Shown here: positions 58,116 through 64,000 of the stretch, piece by piece
How the letters are laid out: each line of letters opens with the position of its first letter
Numbering within the stretch: the stretch's first letter is position 1
Source of the DNA: Roseovarius nanhaiticus
GTDB taxonomy: Bacteria > Pseudomonadota > Alphaproteobacteria > Rhodobacterales > Rhodobacteraceae
Direction of reading: 5' to 3'
NCBI RefSeq assembly: GCF_900156535.1
Contig: NZ_FTNV01000001.1
Location: 868,001 to 932,000, forward strand
Length of the DNA: 64,000 nt
Made by a program: the position numbers and the translations under genes
The notes under the pieces: generated by a model
Database searches by the model: none
Told to the model about the DNA's origin: nothing
What the model saw: only the letters and a program-made list of their open reading frames with translations

Positions 58116-61100
58116 TCAGGACGCTCGAGTCAGACATTGTGTGACTGATGACACAATGGAGCCCAGCTCCGAGCGGCCTTTGACGAGGTTAACCTGAATG
58201 CGTGGATCCTTTGTCAGCGTCTCGTCGGCCGAGAGGCCTATGACGCGCGCGCCGGGCTGCCGCAGCGCCAGCCTGTCAAGGAAGGCGCGCAATTCGCCAC
58301 TCGGAAGCGTGCAATCCAGAATGACTGCATCCAAATGTGTGGCCGCTGAAATTCGCGCTGCTTCGGCGAGCGATGTCGCGTGGACGAACTTGGCGACCGG
58401 CGCCAGTGCAGACGCTATGACCTCGGCGAAGTCATCATCCTTTTCAACGTGCAGAACCGATATCCGGCCCGTTTTTGCACTGTCCAGCCGAACGATGCTG
58501 GCATCGTTCGGCCCGCTGACCGAACCGGTGTGCTTACTGCAGAGCGGGCAGGTGAACCAGAAGACGGTGATGCCGTTTCGTTTGCTCTCGAACCCCATGT
58601 CGCCATCATGTCGGGTTACGATCCGCTTTGAGATGTTGAGGCCAAGACCGGTCCCGCCATTCGCGCGCGTATCGGAGCTGTCGGCCTGCGAAAATGCCTC
58701 GAACACTTTGGGCTTGAAGCTTTCCGAAACACCCGCTCCCCAGTTCTGCACGTAAACGATTGCGGAATCGCCAATTCGCTCGGCCTTGATCAGCACCTCG
58801 GTATCTTCTGACGAATACTTGCACGCGTTCGAGATAAGGTTGGCAAGCACCTGCTTCATCCGGCTGACATCAGCCCGCAGGATGAGCGGGTCCGCCGGCA
58901 AGTCCAAGGTCAGCCGATTGGCGTGCGTCAGCGCGAAGGGCGCGAGCTCCTCGGCGGCGTCCTGTACCATCGTCGCCAGATCCGCTGCTTCGAAATTGAA
59001 CGAAACCTCGCCAGAGGAAATCTTCTCCAGATCCAGGATATCGTTCACGATCCGCGACAGTCGGCTGGTGTTCGAGCGTGCAATTTCGATCAGGCGCTGA
59101 CTGGTTTTGGGCAGGGTTCCGTTCGTCGATCCTGTCAGCAAGTCCAATGCGCCCTTGATCGAGGTAAGCGGCGTGCGCAATTCGTGGCTGACTGTCGCGA
59201 CAAATTCGTTCTTGGCCTGGCTCAGGCGCTTTTGATCGGTGATGTCGTTGATTTGCGCGATGAAGAAATCCTGCTCGGTATTGCGATCATAAGTCCATGA
59301 GATGTTGAACAGGCCCCAGCGGATTTCGCCGCTGGAATGGACGATCCGATGTTCGGCTGAATAGGTCCTGTCTGCCGGACCGTTCATCATGTCCGTCGCG
59401 CCCTTGTAGACTTTCTTGATATCCTCTCGAGGCACGATGTCCGAAAATCTTGTCTCTGCGATAATGCGCTCTTCGGGAATGCCGCACAGCTTGCAGAAGG
59501 CTTCGTTGACGGTAATGAAGTTGCCCTTGATATCCGTCAGTGCCATGCCCACAGGTGCGGCTGCCAGAACTTGGCGGAACCGTTGTTCGCTGACTTCCAA
59601 CGCGTTGCGCGAGTGCAGCAACTCGGTCACATCCCACTGGATCCCGATCATTCTCTTGGCCGTACCATCGGCATTGCGTTCGACGATCAGTGCGTCGGAG
59701 CTGATCCACCGCCATTCGTCTTCGCTGTATCTCAGGCGGTAGTCGATGACGGCCTGATCCCTCAGACCATCCATGCATTCCTGCTCGATTTTGCGCATGA
59801 CGACGAGGTCGTCCGGATGGACCCGCGCGTAGAGCATCTCTTCGACATCAACGTCGACGATGTCGGGGCTGAGCCCCATATTGCTAAGCCACGTGCCCGC
59901 GACCTTCATCTCGTTGGTTGTCAGATCCAGATCGAAAACCCCGATCCGAGCCGACTCCAGGCACATGTCGTAAAGAGCCTTGGTCCGCTTCAGCTCGGAT
60001 TGCATTTCGATCTGCGGGGTGACGTCGCGAACGATCGCGGTGACACGGCTCTCTCCGTCCGCGGTGGTCCACTCGTTTCTTTGAAGGTCAAGGAAACACA
60101 GCTGACCGGCCTGAGAATAGCCATGCGCGTTGAAGCTCTGGTCCGCGGCGGCGGCGTCGAGTTCCCTTATCACGCTGGAAAACTTGAGGCCCGACAGGCC
60201 GATCTCGTCATATCCCAGCATGGTCTGGGCCGCCCGGTTCGAAATGAGGATATTCTCGTTCGAATCCAACACGAAAACCGCGGTGACATCATTGCCGACA
60301 ATTGCATTGTTCTCGCGGTTGCGTGCCTCGATCTGTCGCGTCCGCAGGTCCGCAACGGCGCGCAACGCCTCGCCGCGCCGACTGATCGCACGAATGAGAA
60401 ACAACAGCAGTCCGGTGACCAGAATACCCGAAAGACCAATAATCAAGGGCTGCTGGCTGTCGAAGGCGCTGTCAAATCGGGGCGTGCTGGTAAAGACCAT
60501 CGTCCAAAGGCGGCCGAACTGCCGGATGGTGTATTCTTCGGTGTAGTTCCCCGCGGCGTCTTCCCCGCGATGATCTTCGAATATCAACTTCTCGGGATCT
60601 GTTCCCAGACCATCGAAAAGTTGCAACGAATAGCTGCTTTGCAAGCTGGGCGTCAGGTCGGCCATCAGGTTGGAAGCGATGAACGGCGCATAAACCCAGC
60701 CCCTGAATTCGCCCCGCCCCATCGGAAGTGTCGCGGAAGGGCCCACGGCCTTTTCGAAATGAGGAAAGAGCAGGAGGAAACCGGACTGATCCTTGGCGTG
60801 CTGAACCAGTTCAATTGGAGGCGTCATGCTGGCCTCTCCGGTGTCGCGGGCCAGCCTCAAAACACCGGCGCGCACAGGCTCAAACGCGGCGTCAAGGCCC
60901 AAGGCCTCGCGGTTGGCGCCCAAGGGATAGATATACCGCACTATGAAATGCGTTTGCGTATCTGCTACCCTGCTCAGCGTGAAGCCGGGCTGTCCGTCTT
61001 CTCGGACCTTGGCCAGAAACCCATCAAGCTCGTCATGGGGAACGGATTCGATAAAACCGATGGCGCTTACGCCAGGCAGAAACTCGTCGATCTGTAAGTG

Positions 61101-61349
61101 CCGCGCATAGTTATCGAAATCCGCCCGCGTCACCTCGTCCGACGCGCGCATGAATGCAGAGGTGCCCCGAAGCGATTGAAGGTATGTATCCATTCGGGAT
61201 TGCAAAGCCCGGATGCCGTCTTCGCTAAGCCGTTGAAACTCACCCTTGGCCAACTGATTTTTGGCATTGATACTGGTGAAAACCATGACCGCCGTGACCA
61301 GTAAGCACGCACAAGCGAAAATCACCTCGGCTCGACTAGGCACTTTCAT
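58116..61349 (-). CDS. CHASE-PAS hybrid histidine kinase with C-terminal receiver
   Basis: A 1077-aa membrane kinase: membrane segment about 7-27; periplasmic CHASE domain about 40-265 (LQSRMDTYLQSLRGTSAFMR, GFIESVPHDELD, FIVRYIYPLG); second segment about 300-322; three PAS/PAC units about 350-730 (YDEIGLSGLKFSSVI, YSEDEWRWISSDA, FCKLCGIPEERIIAE); HisKA ATVSHELRTPLTSIKGALDL; HATPase NLISNACKYSSED and GGTGLGLNISKRIVTRH; receiver about 960-1075 with phospho-acceptor in VILDCTLPSG. CHASE domains bind small extracellular ligands. Its HisKA core is nearly identical to that of the kinase at 56306-57970. Confidence 0.92.
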   Translation of the reverse strand: MKVPSRAEVIFACACLLVTAVMVFTSINAKNQLAKGEFQRLSEDGIRALQSRMDTYLQSLRGTSAFMRASDEVTRADFDNYARHLQIDEFLPGVSAIGFIESVPHDELDGFLAKVREDGQPGFTLSRVADTQTHFIVRYIYPLGANREALGLDAAFEPVRAGVLRLARDTGEASMTPPIELVQHAKDQSGFLLLFPHFEKAVGPSATLPMGRGEFRGWVYAPFIASNLMADLTPSLQSSYSLQLFDGLGTDPEKLIFEDHRGEDAAGNYTEEYTIRQFGRLWTMVFTSTPRFDSAFDSQQPLIIGLSGILVTGLLLFLIRAISRRGEALRAVADLRTRQIEARNRENNAIVGNDVTAVFVLDSNENILISNRAAQTMLGYDEIGLSGLKFSSVIRELDAAAADQSFNAHGYSQAGQLCFLDLQRNEWTTADGESRVTAIVRDVTPQIEMQSELKRTKALYDMCLESARIGVFDLDLTTNEMKVAGTWLSNMGLSPDIVDVDVEEMLYARVHPDDLVVMRKIEQECMDGLRDQAVIDYRLRYSEDEWRWISSDALIVERNADGTAKRMIGIQWDVTELLHSRNALEVSEQRFRQVLAAAPVGMALTDIKGNFITVNEAFCKLCGIPEERIIAETRFSDIVPREDIKKVYKGATDMMNGPADRTYSAEHRIVHSSGEIRWGLFNISWTYDRNTEQDFFIAQINDITDQKRLSQAKNEFVATVSHELRTPLTSIKGALDLLTGSTNGTLPKTSQRLIEIARSNTSRLSRIVNDILDLEKISSGEVSFNFEAADLATMVQDAAEELAPFALTHANRLTLDLPADPLILRADVSRMKQVLANLISNACKYSSEDTEVLIKAERIGDSAIVYVQNWGAGVSESFKPKVFEAFSQADSSDTRANGGTGLGLNISKRIVTRHDGDMGFESKRNGITVFWFTCPLCSKHTGSVSGPNDASIVRLDSAKTGRISVLHVEKDDDFAEVIASALAPVAKFVHATSLAEAARISAATHLDAVILDCTLPSGELRAFLDRLALRQPGARVIGLSADETLTKDPRIQVNLVKGRSELGSIVSSVTQCLTRAS

Positions 61350-61678
61350 AACGCCAAATCTCTTCCATATCGCGCGTCACTGACAGCGACAGCCAAATTT
61401 AACTTTAGGTTGCATTTCCGGAAAGATCTACCCGTATAGCGATGACAGCTGCGCAAGTGTTGCGCGTTTGTCCAAGGCTCAAGAGTTTGGCGCCCCAATC
61501 GAAGAAAGTCCCTAATCGGCAACGCCCGCAACTGCAAGGCGCGGTGTCTGACGTGTCAAATTTTGGTAGAGAATTTTGGTCCGCATGGCCAGCCGGTTGG
61601 ACGCTATGCGGCGTGCTGATGGCCTTCTGCAAAGGCTCGGTAGCCTGCTGATGCAAGCGCATCCGCGTGCGTTCGGCT
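61350..61678. other. Intergenic region upstream of the CHASE kinase
   Basis: About 330 bases, relatively AT-rich near 61390-61440, where the kinase promoter should lie. No gene seen. Confidence 0.4.
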
Positions 61679-62023
61679 TCAGGCGGTAGTGGCCTGAATG
61701 CGTTCGATTTCTGTAATCAGATCGTCGATGTCGCATCGCAATTCCGCAGACGGGGACGGAAGATTGGTCGACCTTTGGTCGATAGCGCCATCTATGGCCA
61801 ATGCGTATTTCCCTAGGACGGGAAATCCGAGGGTCGCGGCAGTGCCCGCGATCTTGTGGCAGATCTGACCGATTTCTCGTGACGCCGCGTGGCTCTGTTC
61901 ATGGCTTTGCAAATGAGATCGCAGCTGGGTCAGGCGCAGACGCTTTTCCTCCAGCTCATTTATAAAGCGTGCGCGCACGCGCAGGAGGCCTTCGGAAAAT
62001 GTGCTGAGATCGTTCTGATACAT
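61679..62023 (-). CDS. Hpt-domain phosphotransfer protein
   Basis: A 114-aa all-helical protein. The phosphorylatable His56 sits in QICHKIAGTAATLGFPVLGK, the Hpt signature. It should shuttle phosphate from the hybrid kinase receiver to a response regulator such as the neighbouring 62045-63028 product. 21 bases separate it from that gene, on the same strand. Confidence 0.9.
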   Translation of the reverse strand: MYQNDLSTFSEGLLRVRARFINELEEKRLRLTQLRSHLQSHEQSHAASREIGQICHKIAGTAATLGFPVLGKYALAIDGAIDQRSTNLPSPSAELRCDIDDLITEIERIQATTA

Positions 62024-62044
62024 GAAAATGCCTGGATCCTTGCG

Positions 62045-63028
62045 TCAAAAGCCGAAGAGTTTATTCAGAGGTGAGCCGGTTGTCGTGGACTCGGAGCGCG
62101 GCGTCCGCGCCGCAGCTTCGGCCAGAGATAGCGCGCGCACCAGTGTGCTTACAACGTTGCGACGGGACTTCATCTGCAAGGCGAGGGGTTCGCCCACGAC
62201 CGGACTGACCATCAGCGGGCGGCCATCGCAGAAATGCAGGTCCATCTCGTGGAGGCGGTCATGCAAATCCGCCTCAAGCGCATGAGGATCTATCGAACTG
62301 CCCTCGATCAGGACGCAGATGAATTGCCCGGCGCCCGCGTGCGAAATGAAAAACCTGCGCGGCTTCAAGCTGTCTGACACTCCCTCGGCAATATCGGTAA
62401 TTGCTGCGTGATATTCATAAAGGCTACTGGACCGAAACATCCTCTCGGCATCGGGAATGACAACGCCAAAAGCCTGCATGCCGAAAAGGGACAGCTGTGA
62501 GATCTGAAGCAGGTAATTTTCGAGTGCGATGTAGTCGATGAAGCCATCGATATCTGACAATGTCAGGCGCGCCTGGAAATCCTCGGGCGATACGATCGAC
62601 GTCGCCTTGCGCACCGACTCGACGGGGTTGAGATCCGTTTTCTGGTGGCGCTCCGTGACCAGGTCTTGGATCAGGTTCAGCCGCGCGCTGACTTCGCCAA
62701 CCTCGAACGGCTTGGTGATATAGTCGGTCGCTCCCGCCGCGAAGGCGCTATCAATATAAGACCGTTCGGTCATCGCCGTGATCATCAGGATCGGCGTGAT
62801 CTTGTAAGCCGGCAGTTTGCGCACGGCGGATACCAGTTGAATGCCATCCATCTTCGGCATCTGGATATCGAACAGCAGGCAATCAAAGGGCGTGTTCGCG
62901 TGATCGATTGCGGCCAAGGCATCATGGGCGGACTCGCAAACCGTGAGGTTCGTGAAACCCGCGACTTTCAGGACTTCCGTCAAAAGCTCCAGAATGATCG
63001 GATCGTCGTCAACAGCCAGGATTTTCAT
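62045..63028 (-). CDS. Response regulator with unassigned C-terminal domain
   Basis: A 327-aa protein. Receiver 1 to about 125: DDDP acid pocket, phospho-acceptor Asp54 in LLFDIQMPKMDG, Lys in YITKPFEVGE. The rest (about 145-325) reads LTLSDIDGFIDYIALENYLL, AFGVVIPDAERMF, RFFISHAGAGQFICVLIEGS; its size and pattern suggest a much-altered GGDEF-like fold without the GG[D/E]EF motif, but I cannot name the family. The start at 63028 has GGAGGATAGG before it (ATG 63040 is 4 codons upstream). The same C-terminal domain recurs in the next gene. Confidence 0.85.
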   Translation of the reverse strand: MKILAVDDDPIILELLTEVLKVAGFTNLTVCESAHDALAAIDHANTPFDCLLFDIQMPKMDGIQLVSAVRKLPAYKITPILMITAMTERSYIDSAFAAGATDYITKPFEVGEVSARLNLIQDLVTERHQKTDLNPVESVRKATSIVSPEDFQARLTLSDIDGFIDYIALENYLLQISQLSLFGMQAFGVVIPDAERMFRSSSLYEYHAAITDIAEGVSDSLKPRRFFISHAGAGQFICVLIEGSSIDPHALEADLHDRLHEMDLHFCDGRPLMVSPVVGEPLALQMKSRRNVVSTLVRALSLAEAAARTPRSESTTTGSPLNKLFGF

Positions 63029-63340
63029 CCTATCCTCCATCTTGATAGCCGGTGGGGTTCGACACAGTCAGCTCCCGCTATGCGTGCGCCAATCTTCTGC
63101 AAGCAAATGGGCCAAAATGCGGCAGGATGGGAAAAATCAGGAATTAAAACAAGATGTGAAACGGCCCCGCCTATGCTGCATCTGAGCGATCCCTCCTGGT
63201 CCTTGGTAAGCCTATCACATCTACGTGCCATACTTTAGCCGCATTTGGACTGACTCCTTTCCGCCGCTCAGGGCCTTTTTGCGAGGACTGCCACGGCACA
63301 GTCCATACTCGGGCGGGTAGGCGCGCAAGTTATTGCAGGG
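63029..63340. other. Intergenic region between two related regulator genes
   Basis: About 310 bases with no coding capacity seen; promoter for the downstream receiver gene expected. Confidence 0.4.
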
Positions 63341-64000
63341 TCAAAGACCTGCGTCCGCGTCACAGAGCAACCAATCAGTCTCAGCAAAAATGTTTTCCTC
63401 AATATCATGCACCGGCGGAAGGCTTTCCAGTGAGAGCGATGCTCTCTCGAATTCGCTGCGAACGAGCGCCACCGCTGCGGTGCGGCTGATGATCCGGTGA
63501 TCGTTCAGCTGGTGCACCGCGACCTCGAATGCGTCACTGTAATCGAGGCTGCGAGCGTCAAGCATCGAGCACACCTTGTCCTGAATGCAGGTTCGGAAGG
63601 TCTCCGAGGTGCCAGTCATACGTCCCAGAACGCAGCAGAGGAACCGGCCCCGTCCAATATAGGACATAAAGGGCGTGTCTGCCGGAGCGGCCGTTAAAAT
63701 CCCTTGGCTGACATCCCGCAGAAGTTGGAGCGTTTCAGAGCGGCCACGGGAACAGCTTGCCTTCTGAAACGCCGGAACGACGATGCGGAAAACGCTGATA
63801 TGATAAAGCCCGTCCTGAAGTCGCAGAAGGCTTTTTTCCAGCTCGTGGTAATCCAGAATGCCGGAAACGCCGGAAAGGCAGATGCGCTCGGATATATCGA
63901 ACCCACTGACCGGATCGTGCGACGTGAGGACCGATTGCAGGGCGGCGCGCCCCGCCTTTTCACGCTTGAGCGCGTCGACCAACAGCATCGCAGATTTAAT
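63341..64000 (-). CDS. Receiver-plus-novel-domain protein, N-terminus outside window
   Basis: The frame is open from the window edge; the ATG at 63988 is probably internal, since the codons before it (IKSA) continue the pattern. The visible 219 residues match the C-terminal domain of the 62045-63028 product: ICLSGVSGILDYHELEKSLL against LTLSDIDGFIDYIALENYLL, FRIVVPAFQKA against FGVVIPDAERM, YIGRGRFLCCVLG against HAGAGQFICVLIE. A receiver domain presumably lies upstream, beyond base 64000. Function unknown. Confidence 0.8.
   Translation of the reverse strand: MKSAMLLVDALKREKAGRAALQSVLTSHDPVSGFDISERICLSGVSGILDYHELEKSLLRLQDGLYHISVFRIVVPAFQKASCSRGRSETLQLLRDVSQGILTAAPADTPFMSYIGRGRFLCCVLGRMTGTSETFRTCIQDKVCSMLDARSLDYSDAFEVAVHQLNDHRIISRTAAVALVRSEFERASLSLESLPPVHDIEENIFAETDWLLCDADAGL

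Noticed and set aside
59571-61097. 508-codon plus-strand frame opposite the CHASE kinase
   Set aside because: Antisense shadow; no ribosome site or recognisable domain.

Overview
The window is high-GC alphaproteobacterial DNA, most probably from a marine member of the Rhodobacteraceae (Roseobacter group). Pointers are a DddP-type DMSP lyase gene, a glnB-glnA pair, a Rhodobacteraceae-type small secreted protein beside purB, a hydrolase-OsmC fusion and a Hint-domain protein. No rRNA genes, CRISPR arrays or replication origin were seen.

Layout. 1-12.6 kb is chromosomal background, mostly on the minus strand: partial atoE-type transporter, acnA, a DUF1223 protein, a lipid A-type acyltransferase, fliG, a tiny exported protein, purB, the hydrolase-OsmC fusion, dddP and an MltB-like transglycosylase. 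12.7-14.4 kb is a foreign-looking two-gene cassette: a MuF (phage minor head protein) domain joined to a C-terminal RNase A-like toxin domain, with a probable immunity gene 1 nt downstream. No other phage gene is near it. 14.4-18.1 kb returns to background: glnA, glnB, nnrD, a Hint protein and tRNA-Leu(UAG).

18.1-49.6 kb is a genomic island of about 31.4 kb inserted in the 3' end of the tRNA-Leu gene. The right end carries a 54-nt copy of the tRNA 3' end (2 mismatches). A tyrosine integrase (two in-frame stops) and an excisionase-like gene (frameshifted) lie at the left end, so the island looks immobilised. It carries two catabolic modules separated by a dead IS5-type element and an SDR remnant. 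Module 1 (21.7-34.0 kb) looks like uptake and N-demethylation of a methylated amine: a trimethylamine-dehydrogenase-like flavoprotein, two Rieske oxygenases, a class III aminotransferase, a Pot-type ABC transporter, a SAM methyltransferase and two BetI-like TetR regulators. Module 2 (35.3-49.1 kb) looks like polycarboxylate use: TcuA/TcuB, a TctCBA tripartite transporter, an RraA/HMG-aldolase-like protein, an aspartate-type aminotransferase, a ThDP enzyme, a LeuCD/homoaconitase-like pair, and GntR and IclR regulators.

49.6-64 kb is background again: a histone-deacetylase-family protein, a three-gene ABC/lipocalin-like operon, and from 55.9 kb a signalling cluster on the minus strand (receiver, PAS histidine kinase, CHASE-PAS hybrid kinase, Hpt protein, and two related receiver-plus-novel-domain proteins, the last cut by the window end). 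All family assignments come from reading the translated sequence and remembered family motifs; no database search was run.
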